Below are positions 53,293 through 61,437 of a stretch of 64,000 bases of DNA, piece by piece. Origin of the DNA: Sphingomonadales bacterium (GTDB lineage Bacteria; Pseudomonadota; Alphaproteobacteria; Sphingomonadales; Sphingomonadaceae); the NCBI GenBank assembly GCA_027483465.1, contig JAIXUQ010000031.1, positions 62,001 to 126,000 of the forward strand. Reading direction: 5' to 3'. Position 1 is the stretch's first letter. Every line of letters starts with the position of its first letter. A model generated the notes under the pieces. It was not told the DNA's origin and ran no database searches. It saw only the letters and a program-made list of their open reading frames with translations. The translations under genes were made by a program, and so were the position numbers.

Positions 53293-53778
53293 ATGATGAA
53301 TGCACCCGAAGCTGCCGGTGCCGACCCGCGTGACCAGGATCTCGCCTATCTGGCGGCCCGCGCCTTTGATCCGCAATGGCGGCTGTTCCTGGATTGCCTG
53401 GCCGGCGAATTGTTCCAGAATTTCGCCGCCGAGGAAGCCGGCGGCTTTTTCCGCCAGATCGGCATCCGCATGGCCGGCCAGTTGCAGCCCGGCCCCAGCG
53501 CAACGGTGCCCGAACTGGAGCAGGCGCTGAATGCCGTGTGGCAGGGCATCGGCTGGGGCCGGGTGCAACTGGTGGTGAATGATCAGGGCCTGTTCATCCT
53601 GCACCGCGCCTTCCCGGGCAGTCATGCGCCTGCCAGCGCCTGGCGCCAGGCCTTTGCCGCGGTGCTGGAAGGGCTCTATACCCATTGGCTGCAAAGCCAG
53701 GGCGGCGATCCTGCCATGCGCGCCGTTCATCTTGATGACGGCGCCGCCGATGCGCTGGTGTTCAAATTTGGCTTCTAG
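53293..53778 (+). CDS. bcsD: Cellulose synthase subunit D
   Basis: The 161-residue protein matches BcsD/AcsD, the periplasmic octamer that guides glucan chains and defines type I operons. It has a helical N-terminal half (QWRLFLDCLAGELFQNFAAE, GFFRQIGIRMAGQL) and strand pairs in the C-terminal half (WGRVQLVVNDQGLFILHRAF), ending VFKFGF. The ATG at 53293 follows GGGAAG at 5 bp; a GTG at 53287 overlapping the bcsC stop is the alternative. It overlaps bcsZ by 29 bases. Confidence 0.88.
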   Translation: MMNAPEAAGADPRDQDLAYLAARAFDPQWRLFLDCLAGELFQNFAAEEAGGFFRQIGIRMAGQLQPGPSATVPELEQALNAVWQGIGWGRVQLVVNDQGLFILHRAFPGSHAPASAWRQAFAAVLEGLYTHWLQSQGGDPAMRAVHLDDGAADALVFKFGF

Positions 53779-54784
53779 GCGGCGGTTTCTCGCGCTTGTG
53801 GGCGCGGCCGGCGTGAGCACGGCTGTCGCCCCTGTGGCCGCCGCCACGCCCGATGCCGAATGGCTGGCCTTCAAGGCCCGCTTTGTCGGCAGCGACGGCC
53901 GGGTGGTGGACAACGGCAATGGCGGCATCAGCCATTCCGAAGGCCAATCCTATGCGCTGTTGCTGGCCGAAAGCGCCAATGACCGCGAAGCCTTTGATCG
54001 CATCTGGGCCTGGACCAGCGCGAACCTGGCCCGCAAGGACGTGGCGCTGTTTGCCTGGCGCTTTGATCCGGTGAAGGGCGTCATTGACCGCAACAACGCC
54101 ACCGACGGCGATCTGCTGATGGCCTATGCCTTGCAGCGGGCAGCCACCCGCTGGAAACTGCCGGCCTATGCCGAAATCTCGCGCCGCATCCGGGCCGACA
54201 TCATCGGCCGGCTGGTCCGCCGCTTTGGCGGCCGCCTGTTGCTGCTCCCCGGGCTCGACGGTTTTTCCTTCGTCGATTCGATCACGGTCAATCCCTCCTA
54301 TTTCGTGTTTCCGGCGCTGGATCTGTTTGCCCGGCTGGAACCGCGCTCGGCCTGGCCAGAACTGCGCGACGAATGTTTGCGGATCGTGCGCGAGGGCCAT
54401 TTCGGCCCGGCTGACCTGCCGGTGGACTGGCTTCGTGTTGATCAGGGTGGCCGGCTGTGGAGCGACCCGGATCGGCCGCCCACCTTTGGCTATGATGCCA
54501 TTCGCATCCCGCTGTATCTGCTGTGGTCGCGCCGTGCCGGTGATCAGGCGCTGCGCGGCATCCGGGCCTGGTGGCTGCGGGCGCAGGCCAATGGGCGCGG
54601 CATCCCGGCCAGCATCAATGTCGCCACCGGCGTCACCTCGCCGGAACTGCTTTCGCCGGGCGCGTTGCGCGTGGTCGAACTGGCGCTCAGCGGCCGGCTG
54701 TCAGGCGCCGCGTTGCCGATGGGCCTTGATTATTATGCCAGCGCGCTGTGGCTGCTGGCCGGCCAGGCCGCCGCCGCGCGATAG
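53750..54784 (+). CDS. bcsZ: Endo-beta-1,4-glucanase BcsZ (GH8), probable Tat substrate
   Basis: The 344-residue protein is a family 8 glycoside hydrolase that trims cellulose during synthesis. Glu64 in SHSEGQSYALLLAE is the catalytic acid, and the NATDGDLLMAYAL segment holds Asp119/Asp121. The hydrophobic N-terminus contains SRRRFLALVGAAGV, which fits the Tat signal motif (S-R-R-x-F-L), unlike the usual Sec signal. The ATG at 53750 overlaps bcsD by 29 bases; a TTG at 53768 would put SRRRFL nearly at the start. The gene closes the cellulose operon. Confidence 0.9.
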   Translation: MRWCSNLASRRRFLALVGAAGVSTAVAPVAAATPDAEWLAFKARFVGSDGRVVDNGNGGISHSEGQSYALLLAESANDREAFDRIWAWTSANLARKDVALFAWRFDPVKGVIDRNNATDGDLLMAYALQRAATRWKLPAYAEISRRIRADIIGRLVRRFGGRLLLLPGLDGFSFVDSITVNPSYFVFPALDLFARLEPRSAWPELRDECLRIVREGHFGPADLPVDWLRVDQGGRLWSDPDRPPTFGYDAIRIPLYLLWSRRAGDQALRGIRAWWLRAQANGRGIPASINVATGVTSPELLSPGALRVVELALSGRLSGAALPMGLDYYASALWLLAGQAAAAR

Positions 54785-54794
54785 CCACGGCCCT

Positions 54795-55490
54795 TCAGGC
54801 CGCCGCGTCGCCCGGTTTGTCTTGCAGGGCATAGCCCATGCCCCACATGGTGGCGATATGGCCCGATTCCGGGGCACCCGCCTCGTGCAGCTTGCGGCGG
54901 ATCTTGCACACGAACACGTCGATGATCTTGGAATCGGGTTTCTTGCGGCCTTCATACAGGTGCAGCACGAAATAATCCTTGGGCAGGGTCTTGCCCTTGC
55001 GCAGCGCCATCAGCTCCAGCAGCTTGAACTCGGTGGCCGTCAGCGCCACCCGCTTGCCGTCCACGCACACCTGGTGCGACGCCAGATCGATGGTGATCGG
55101 CCCCACCGTCACGATCGCCTGGCTGTGCCCCTGCGACCGCCGCCGCAAGGCATGCAACCGCGCGATCAGTTCGCCGGTTTCAAACGGCTTGACGACATAA
55201 TCATCCGCACCGGCATTGAGACAGGCGATCTTGGTGCTGGTTTCGGCATGGCCGGAAATGATCACCACCGGCTGCTGCACCTTGTAGGCCCGGGCCAGCC
55301 GCAGCATGTCGAGGCCATTGCTGTCGGGCAGCATCAGATCCAGGATGATGGCATCATATTGCGCCGATCGCGCCAGCTCCAGCCCGGCCTTGGCTTCGGC
55401 CGCGCGCTGCGTGTCGATGCCGGCCTTGCCAAATGCCAGGGTGAGGGAACGTGCCAGCGTGTCATCGTCCTCGATCAACAGCACCCGCAT
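54795..55490 (-). CDS. CtrA-like OmpR-family response regulator
   Basis: The 231-residue protein has a receiver domain with Glu7-Asp8-Asp9, phospho-acceptor Asp51 (IILDLMLPD) and Lys in YVVKPFE, and an OmpR winged-helix domain with TEFKLLELMALRKGKTLPKD and KIIDVFVCKIRRKL. The DNA-binding domain closely resembles CtrA, whereas the receiver is more divergent than the sphingomonad CtrA I remember, so this may be a paralogue rather than CtrA itself. CtrA controls the alphaproteobacterial cell cycle, motility and envelope genes. The ATG at 55490 gives the MRVLLIEDD start; longer starts up to 55541 exist. It is convergent with bcsZ, 10 bp away. Confidence 0.85.
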   Translation of the reverse strand: MRVLLIEDDDTLARSLTLAFGKAGIDTQRAAEAKAGLELARSAQYDAIILDLMLPDSNGLDMLRLARAYKVQQPVVIISGHAETSTKIACLNAGADDYVVKPFETGELIARLHALRRRSQGHSQAIVTVGPITIDLASHQVCVDGKRVALTATEFKLLELMALRKGKTLPKDYFVLHLYEGRKKPDSKIIDVFVCKIRRKLHEAGAPESGHIATMWGMGYALQDKPGDAAA

Positions 55491-55617
55491 CGACCCAGCC
55501 TCGTTATCGTTCGAATTCGTCAATTTCATGCGCCCGTGCACAATGATCTGTTAACCATCCGCGCAGACGGCGGCAATCCTTATCATTCGGATATGTGGCA
55601 GATCGCAGGTGGCGGGT

Positions 55618-56853
55618 TCAGGCCGCCGGTTGCAGGCGCTGGTCAAGCTGGCCGTGGTGCAGCACCCGGTTGCGGCCGGCCGCCTTGGCGGCATAAAGGG
55701 CGGTATCGGCGTCGCGCAGCAGCTGTTCGAACAGCAGCGCCGGATCCTTGCCGGCCGCAGGCGCTTCGCAGCTTGCCACACCGATGCTCACTGTCACCCG
55801 CGGGTGCTGCTCCTGATCCTGCCTGGCGTTGATGCGCGATGCCACCGTGAGCGCCTCGTCCCGGCCGGTCACCGGCAGGATCACTACAAATTCCTCACCG
55901 CCATAGCGGCCGAACGCGTCGTGCCGGCGCAGGGTGGCCCGCACATGATCGGCAAAGGCCCGCAACACCTGGTCACCGGCCAGATGCCCGTACCGGTCAT
56001 TCACCTGCTTGAAATGGTCAAGATCCAGCATCAGCACCGAAAACGCCCGGCCCTGTCGCAGGAACAGGCCGGCCTCCGCTGCCCCCCGGTCCATCAGGGC
56101 GCCGCGGGTCAGGGCGCCGGTCAGCCGGTCGTGCAGGGCCAGATGTTCGACGTGGTTGCGCACGCCTTCTTCGCCCAGCAGCACGAAACCGATGGTGAGC
56201 CAGAACAGCAGCAGGCCGTAGACCGCGAGATAGACCATCTGCGTGATCATCAGGCCGGCCAGGCCGGCGTGCTGGCCGGGCAGGCTGATCATCACCGCCC
56301 GCACCAGCATCAGCACCGCCACCAGCGCCAGCCCGATCAGCAGGAAACCGCCGGTGAATGTGTTGCGCCGGTGGCTCCACAGCGCCGCAATCGTCTCCCC
56401 TGCCAAGGCGCAGATCATGATCGCCAGAATCCACGCCCGCGCCACCATGCTGGGGCTGATGCTGGTAAAGACCCACATTGCCGCCACCGCGGCGACCAGC
56501 ATAACCCAGGGCCAGCGCGGCGCGGTTTCGCCCAGAAACTGCCGCGTGCCCGTGGCATAGGCTGCCAGGCCGGTGAAGATCAGGCCGGCGCCGGCGGGGG
56601 GCAACAGCGCGAAGGCCATCGTGTCGCGAAACGCATAGAGCGTGCCACCCACGAAGATGAGCGCCGGCGCCGCGCTCCACAGGCCCATGCCGCGAAACAC
56701 GTCGCGATAGCTGCGCCACTGATAGACAAGGATGACAGACATGAGGACCGCCATGGCGGCCGCCAGCAGCACCGTGACGCGCAGATCGACAACGGTCAGC
56801 CGCACGTCTGCCTCTGGCGCCTGATATGCCCGGTCCCTCGCATGACCGCCCAT
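55618..56853 (-). CDS. Membrane diguanylate cyclase (GGDEF)
   Basis: The 411-residue protein has about six or seven TM helices (22-225) without a recognised sensor fold, then a GGDEF domain (240-405). The catalytic motif is GGEEF at 318-322, with LDLDHFKQVNDRYGH near 276-290. The inhibitory I-site R309-R-H-D312 is intact five residues before it, so product inhibition is expected. It should make c-di-GMP close to the PilZ-containing cellulose synthase. The ATG at 56853 was preferred over the TTG at 56883. It is divergent from the second glycosyltransferase gene. Confidence 0.9.
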   Translation of the reverse strand: MGGHARDRAYQAPEADVRLTVVDLRVTVLLAAAMAVLMSVILVYQWRSYRDVFRGMGLWSAAPALIFVGGTLYAFRDTMAFALLPPAGAGLIFTGLAAYATGTRQFLGETAPRWPWVMLVAAVAAMWVFTSISPSMVARAWILAIMICALAGETIAALWSHRRNTFTGGFLLIGLALVAVLMLVRAVMISLPGQHAGLAGLMITQMVYLAVYGLLLFWLTIGFVLLGEEGVRNHVEHLALHDRLTGALTRGALMDRGAAEAGLFLRQGRAFSVLMLDLDHFKQVNDRYGHLAGDQVLRAFADHVRATLRRHDAFGRYGGEEFVVILPVTGRDEALTVASRINARQDQEQHPRVTVSIGVASCEAPAAGKDPALLFEQLLRDADTALYAAKAAGRNRVLHHGQLDQRLQPAA

Positions 56854-57061
56854 CTCCTGCCACACCGGCCCGGCGGCCGCCAACAGCGCCCCGTGCCTAA
56901 TATAATGTTAACATCAATTCTTCTGCCTGCCAGACAAGAATGGCTGCGGGTTGCCCCGCTTTCGCATCACTCTTGCTGCCCATCTGCCTTGGCCGGGCAT
57001 TTCCGGCTTGTGGCGATGGTGCCATTTGTTAGATTGCCGTTCATCCTCATTCCGTGTCCCG

Positions 57062-58903
57062 ATGGCCGCCACCGCACCAGTCTCCTTCAGCATCCATCGG
57101 GATCCCGGCCAGCCACCGCCGCCGCTGGTGACCAGCGGGCCGATCATGGCCATGTGGCAGGCGCTGGCCATCACGGCCATCGTGCTGGGGGGGTGGTATC
57201 TCGGCTGGCGCTGGACCCATTCGCTCAATGCCGATGCCTATTGGCTGGCGGTGCCCATGGCCGTGGCCGAAACCCTCGCCTATGTCGGCCTGCTGCTGTT
57301 CGTCCACGCGCTGTGGGATCAGGGCCAGGTGCGTCTGCGCCCGCCACCGGCCAGCGTCGGCGAATGTGATCCGGCCGCGATCGACCCGCAGCGGCGGATT
57401 GCGGTGGATGTGTTTATCTGCACCAGGGCCGAGCCGGTGGACCTGCTGCGCGACACCATCCGGGCCGCTCGCCAGCTGCGCGTGCCGCCCGGCGTGTCGG
57501 TGCTGGTGCATGTGCTGGACGATGGCGCCCGGCCCGCAGTTGCCGCGCTGGCTGCGGCCGAAGGTGCCAATTGCCTGCAACGCCAGGACAACAGCGACTT
57601 CAAGGCTGGCAACCTGCGCCACGGCCTCGAAAACAGCAACGGCGATTTCCTCATCATCTGCCATGCCGACACGCTGCTGTTTCCTGGCTTTCTGGAACAG
57701 ACGCTCGGCCATTTCCGCGATCCCGAAGTGGCCTTCGTGCAAACGCCGCTGTGGTTCCGGCACGATCCGCCGCGCGAAACCCTGGCGGCCAACTGGCGCC
57801 GGCGCTTTGGCCTGCCGGGCCGGCTGGCTGCCTGGCTTGCCGGGCTGGTCACGGGCCCGGTCACGGTTGGCGCCGATCCGTTCAGCGCCGAAGCGCGGCT
57901 GTTTCATGATATCGTGCAGCCACGCCATGGCCGGCTGAATGCGGGTGTCAGCTGCGGCGCGGCCTCCATCCACCGCCGCGAAGCCATCATGTCGGTGGCG
58001 CTGCGGGCGTGGACCCAGCGGGTGACGCGCGCGGCCCCTGTGGCGCCTGCGGCCGGCGGGCGACGCCGGCGCGGCAAGGCCCGGGCCGAGGCGCTGGCCG
58101 CCCAGGCGCGCTGGCAGGCCGCCCAGGCGATCGCGTTCACGCCCTATCGCCACCATGTCGCTGATGATCTGCATTCGACCATCATGCTGCATCAGGACCG
58201 GGCGCGGCGCTGGAAGAGCATCATGCACCCCGCCATCCAATCCTGCATGCTGGCGGCGCCGGATTTCGGCACCTGGGCTGCCCGCCGCTGGAAACGGCTC
58301 TATGGCAGTCTGGATATCTTCATCCGCGACAATCCCGTGTTTGGCGGCGGGCTCTCGCTGCGCCAGCGGCTGATCTATCTGTCGGGCTTCTGGCAGAGCC
58401 TGTCGGGCCTGTGGCTGGCCGTGCTGGTGCTGGTGCCGATCATCCACCTGTTCAGCGGCGTCGCGCCGGTCAATGATTATGGCCTGGCCTATTTTGCCCA
58501 TCTGCTGCCGTTCCTGATGGTTCTGGAACTGGCGTTGATGTTCGGCCTGTGGGGCCGATCGGCCCATGTTGGCCGGGCCCAGGCCGTGGCCGGTTTTGCC
58601 CTTTCGCTGCAGGCGCTGTGGCAGGTGCTGCGCGGCAAGCCCTTTGCGCCATTGGCGCCGCCAGCCAACCCGCGCGCCCTGGTGCGGCTGCATCAAATCC
58701 TGATCGGCCTTGGCCTGCTGGCCATCGCCTATGCGGCGGTGCGGCTGTGGCTGGCCCAGCAGGGCCAGTATCCCACAAGCCACACGCCCGGCAGCCTGAT
58801 TGCCAATGGCGGGCTGGTGCTGTTCAACAATGCCGCCTTCGGCCGCCTCGTCCGTGCGTCCGGCTGGCGGCCCGCGCTGTTCACCGGGGAGACGGATAGA
58901 TGA
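57062..58903 (+). CDS. BcsA-like family 2 glycosyltransferase with altered catalytic motifs
   Basis: The 613-residue membrane protein has TM helices near the N-terminus, a GT2 domain (about 115-400) and three to four C-terminal TM helices, like BcsA without PilZ. VFICTRAEPVDLL, LDDGARP and DFKAGNLRHGL match BcsA, but the DxD motif reads H201-A-D203, TED reads A367-D-D369, and the QxxRW motif reads R-x-x-RW (RARRW, 380-384). It may make a different glycan or be catalytically impaired. A basic Ala-rich insert (RRRRGKARAEALAAQARWQA) lies near 340. The ATG at 57062 was chosen; the extension to 56951 covers the promoter gap. Its stop overlaps the next gene (ATGA). Confidence 0.8.
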   Translation: MAATAPVSFSIHRDPGQPPPPLVTSGPIMAMWQALAITAIVLGGWYLGWRWTHSLNADAYWLAVPMAVAETLAYVGLLLFVHALWDQGQVRLRPPPASVGECDPAAIDPQRRIAVDVFICTRAEPVDLLRDTIRAARQLRVPPGVSVLVHVLDDGARPAVAALAAAEGANCLQRQDNSDFKAGNLRHGLENSNGDFLIICHADTLLFPGFLEQTLGHFRDPEVAFVQTPLWFRHDPPRETLAANWRRRFGLPGRLAAWLAGLVTGPVTVGADPFSAEARLFHDIVQPRHGRLNAGVSCGAASIHRREAIMSVALRAWTQRVTRAAPVAPAAGGRRRRGKARAEALAAQARWQAAQAIAFTPYRHHVADDLHSTIMLHQDRARRWKSIMHPAIQSCMLAAPDFGTWAARRWKRLYGSLDIFIRDNPVFGGGLSLRQRLIYLSGFWQSLSGLWLAVLVLVPIIHLFSGVAPVNDYGLAYFAHLLPFLMVLELALMFGLWGRSAHVGRAQAVAGFALSLQALWQVLRGKPFAPLAPPANPRALVRLHQILIGLGLLAIAYAAVRLWLAQQGQYPTSHTPGSLIANGGLVLFNNAAFGRLVRASGWRPALFTGETDR

Positions 58904-59319
58904 GCGACGACGGCACGGCGTCGGGGGTGCGTGGCCATGTGGCGATCATCGCCGGGCTGGTGGCATCGGGCTGGCTGATCTGGCAGGTGGAGGCTTGGCT
59001 GCATCCCGCCGCGCCATTGCCGGCCGCTGCCGCTGCCGCGCCGCGCCTGGCCGCTGCCCCCCTGCCGGCGGCGATCACCCTTGATCTGGGGCAAACCCCA
59101 TCGCCCTCGGCCGCCGCTGACCTGTGGGACAGTGCCCGTGCCAATGCGCCCGATGCGATCGGCCTTTCGGCCCGGATGCGGGATACCGGCGCCGCCGTTG
59201 CCCTTGAACTCGGCCCGGTGGGCAGCCTGGGGCAGGCAAAGACCATCTGTGACCGGCTGAATTACAACAATATTGCCTGCACGGTGAAAAGCCAGCCCAT
59301 CACGGCAGGTGCTTCTTGA
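58900..59319 (+). CDS. Small membrane-anchored protein with SPOR-like C-terminus
   Basis: The 139-residue protein has an N-terminal TM helix (about 13-31, HVAIIAGLVASGWLIWQVEA), an Ala/Pro linker, and a C-terminal segment with a SPOR-like beta-alpha pattern (VALELGPVGSLGQAKTICDR followed by LNYNNIACTV). SPOR domains bind denuded peptidoglycan at septa. It is translationally coupled to the glycosyltransferase and probably works with it in the envelope. The 3' end overlaps the convergent HATPase gene by 20 bases. Confidence 0.65.
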   Translation: MSDDGTASGVRGHVAIIAGLVASGWLIWQVEAWLHPAAPLPAAAAAAPRLAAAPLPAAITLDLGQTPSPSAAADLWDSARANAPDAIGLSARMRDTGAAVALELGPVGSLGQAKTICDRLNYNNIACTVKSQPITAGAS

Positions 59320-59716
59320 GCCGCCAGACATTGATGCCGTCGCGCCGCTCATAGGCGAATTCATCCACGCAGGCGCGGATCAGCAACAGCCCGCGGCCGC
59401 GTTCCGCGCGGCTGTCGGGCATCGCTTCGGGCGCGGGCAGCATGATCGCCACCGGCTTGCCGGCGGCGTGAAGCTCGATCACCACCGCGCCCCGGCACTG
59501 GGCCGGATCTTCCAGATACAGGGCGATGGCGCCGGCCGGGGGCTCCTGGTCGCCATGGGCAACGATATTGTTGGCCGCCTCCACCAGCGCCAGTTCCAGT
59601 TCGAACAATTGGGCATCCGCCATGCCCAGCGCCGCGCCATGATGACGAACCGCTTCCGCCAATCGCCGGACATCGACGAAGGTGGCAGCGGCCGTCATGT
59701 TGTGGCGCATCATCAT
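59300..59716 (-). CDS. RsbW-type anti-sigma / switch kinase (HATPase)
   Basis: The 138-residue protein is a GHKL ATPase of the RsbW/SpoIIAB group: the N-box is ALVEAANNIVAHG near 43-55, and the G-box is ERGRGLLLIRACVDEF near 105-120. Such proteins sequester a sigma factor or another effector and phosphorylate a STAS antagonist. It is the last of three minus-strand genes (phosphatase, STAS, kinase), and its ATG at 59716 overlaps the STAS stop (ATGA). No sigma factor is encoded nearby, so the target is unknown. Confidence 0.85.
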   Translation of the reverse strand: MMMRHNMTAAATFVDVRRLAEAVRHHGAALGMADAQLFELELALVEAANNIVAHGDQEPPAGAIALYLEDPAQCRGAVVIELHAAGKPVAIMLPAPEAMPDSRAERGRGLLLIRACVDEFAYERRDGINVWRLKKHLP

Positions 59717-60060
59717 CCGGCGCGTTTCAGCAGGGCGGCTTCGGCCTGACCCATGTCGCGGAACAGGCGGAACACCTGATCAAGCCCGGTCATTGCCAAC
59801 AGCCGGGCGAAATTGGGGGAGGCGCCGACAATGGCCAGCGTGCCATCGCTGCGCATCTGTTTCATCACGCCAACAATGGCACCCAGCCCGGTGGAATCAA
59901 CGAAGTTCAGCGAAGTGGCATTGATGATGGTCACCCGTGGCGCTTCGGTGATGGCATTGCTCACCGCCGTCTTGAACGCCGGGGTGACAGCGGCATCCAG
60001 CCGCGGCCCGTACGGGCGCACCCACAGGATATCACCCTCCTGCCTGACCCCCACCATCAT
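59713..60060 (-). CDS. STAS-domain anti-sigma factor antagonist
   Basis: The 115-residue protein is a single STAS domain with the phosphorylatable Ser56 in NFVDSTGLGAIVGV, as in SpoIIAA and RsbV. In its unphosphorylated form it should bind the adjacent HATPase and free that protein's target. The ATG at 60060 gives a normal STAS length; an in-frame start at 60165 would add 35 unconserved residues (RFFALGSRKQARDWNEDHDE), which cannot be excluded. It is coupled to the kinase gene and lies 133 bp after the phosphatase gene. Confidence 0.87.
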   Translation of the reverse strand: MMVGVRQEGDILWVRPYGPRLDAAVTPAFKTAVSNAITEAPRVTIINATSLNFVDSTGLGAIVGVMKQMRSDGTLAIVGASPNFARLLAMTGLDQVFRLFRDMGQAEAALLKRAG

Positions 60061-60193
60061 GCTGATGCCAAGCCCCGAGCGGGGCCAAAATTCGTCATGA
60101 TCTTCATTCCAATCACGCGCCTGTTTCCGTGATCCTAGGGCGAAAAACCGGCGATTGTCCATCAACCCGGCTGGTTAACGGCCGCAGGGGCGT

Positions 60194-61426
60194 TCAGATA
60201 CACTCCAATATCATCAGCGACAGATCATCCGCCGGCGGCTGGTCGGCCGCGATCCGGGTGATGGTGGCTTCGAACTGGGCCATGGCCACGGTCAACGGCA
60301 GCGCTTTTTTCTCGGCCCAGAATGCCACCAGCCCGCTGGTGCCCAGGCTGGGAGCCTCGCCATCGCCATCCGTCAGCCCGTCGGAATAGATCAGCAGCCG
60401 GTCTCCCGGTGCCATGCCGAGTGAAACCACGGGCTGTTTGGTGAGCGGGAACAGGCCGAGCGGCAGCCCACCCACCTCCAGGAAGCGCGGATCGCCATGG
60501 CGGGGCACCAGCAGCGGCGGCGGATGGCCGGCGCGCAGCAGCGTGACGCCCATGCCATCGCGATCGAGCAGGCCGATCACCAGGGTCGCACTGCTGCCAT
60601 CGCGGCTGAGCAGTTCGGCGTTGAGCCGGTCCGCCACCAGCGCCAGCCGTTCGGGCGTGTCGGGCGGCGGAAAGGCCAGCCGGCTGTGCAGGGCAAAGGC
60701 CTCAAGCGCCGCCGGCACGCCGTGGCCGGCCACATCCAGATTGAAGAACAGCAGCTTGCCATTGGGCAATTGCTGGGCACCCAGCACATCGCCGCCGATT
60801 TCCTGCGATGGCATGAACAGGCTTTCCAGCCTGAACGGCCCGCTGCGGATGGGCGGCGGCAGCAGGCCGCGCTGCAGCACGGCAGCGGCCTGCAGGCTGT
60901 GGCGCACCGCTTCCAGCTGCCGGTCAGCCTCGGCCCGGGCGGCGGCCAGCGCCCGGTTCTGCACCTGCAGATCCTGCTGCATGGCCACGATGCGCCGGGC
61001 CGACGTGATCGCCAGCGCCAGATCCACCCCGGAAAATGGCTGCTGCAACAGATCATCGGCGCCGGCATCCAGCGCCTCGGTCTTGGCCGCCTCGTCCTCG
61101 CGATCGGCCACCAGGATCACATGGACATGGCGCTCCAGCCCGCGCACCCGCCGGCACAGATCAATGCCGTCCAGCGGCCCGCCGGTGCGCCCGGCCACCA
61201 CCACGTTGCACCGTTCGGTCTGGAGGATGCGCATGGTGTCGGGCCAGTCACCGGCGATGCGCACCACGCAGCCCAGCGCCTCCAGTTCAGGCACCAGCGT
61301 GGTGAGCGGGCCGGGATCGCCCTCCACGATCAGCAGGTGCAGGCGATGCGCGCCTGCCCGCACCGGCGCCGGCGGGTCGCTGATGGCGGCGGGGCTGTGG
61401 ATGATGCGCTCCGGCTCGTGCTGCAT
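60194..61426 (-). CDS. RsbU-type PP2C phosphatase with a degenerate receiver domain
   Basis: The 410-residue protein has an N-terminal receiver-like domain (28-145), a coiled-coil linker (148-185) and a SpoIIE/PP2C domain (190-410). Phosphatase metal ligands are present: Asp213 (EIGGDVLG), Asp231 (NLDVAGHG), Asp349 (YSDGLTDG) and Asp400/401 (ADDLSL). In the receiver the phospho-acceptor Asp is replaced by Gly79 (VVVAGRTGG) and the conserved Lys by Gln129 (LLQQPFSG), so it cannot work as a classical phospho-switch and may sense a ligand or partner. It should dephosphorylate the STAS protein encoded downstream. Confidence 0.88.
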   Translation of the reverse strand: MQHEPERIIHSPAAISDPPAPVRAGAHRLHLLIVEGDPGPLTTLVPELEALGCVVRIAGDWPDTMRILQTERCNVVVAGRTGGPLDGIDLCRRVRGLERHVHVILVADREDEAAKTEALDAGADDLLQQPFSGVDLALAITSARRIVAMQQDLQVQNRALAAARAEADRQLEAVRHSLQAAAVLQRGLLPPPIRSGPFRLESLFMPSQEIGGDVLGAQQLPNGKLLFFNLDVAGHGVPAALEAFALHSRLAFPPPDTPERLALVADRLNAELLSRDGSSATLVIGLLDRDGMGVTLLRAGHPPPLLVPRHGDPRFLEVGGLPLGLFPLTKQPVVSLGMAPGDRLLIYSDGLTDGDGEAPSLGTSGLVAFWAEKKALPLTVAMAQFEATITRIAADQPPADDLSLMILECI

Positions 61427-61437
61427 GGCGGCAATGA

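Noticed and set aside
53579-53750. Longer 401-codon start for bcsZ
   Set aside because: The extension lies entirely within bcsD in another frame and would bury the Tat-like signal inside the protein.
56901-56906. Perfect TATAAT before the second glycosyltransferase gene
   Set aside because: There is no acceptable -35 element at 16-18 bp, and the site lies 155 bp from the start codon; it was not annotated as a promoter.
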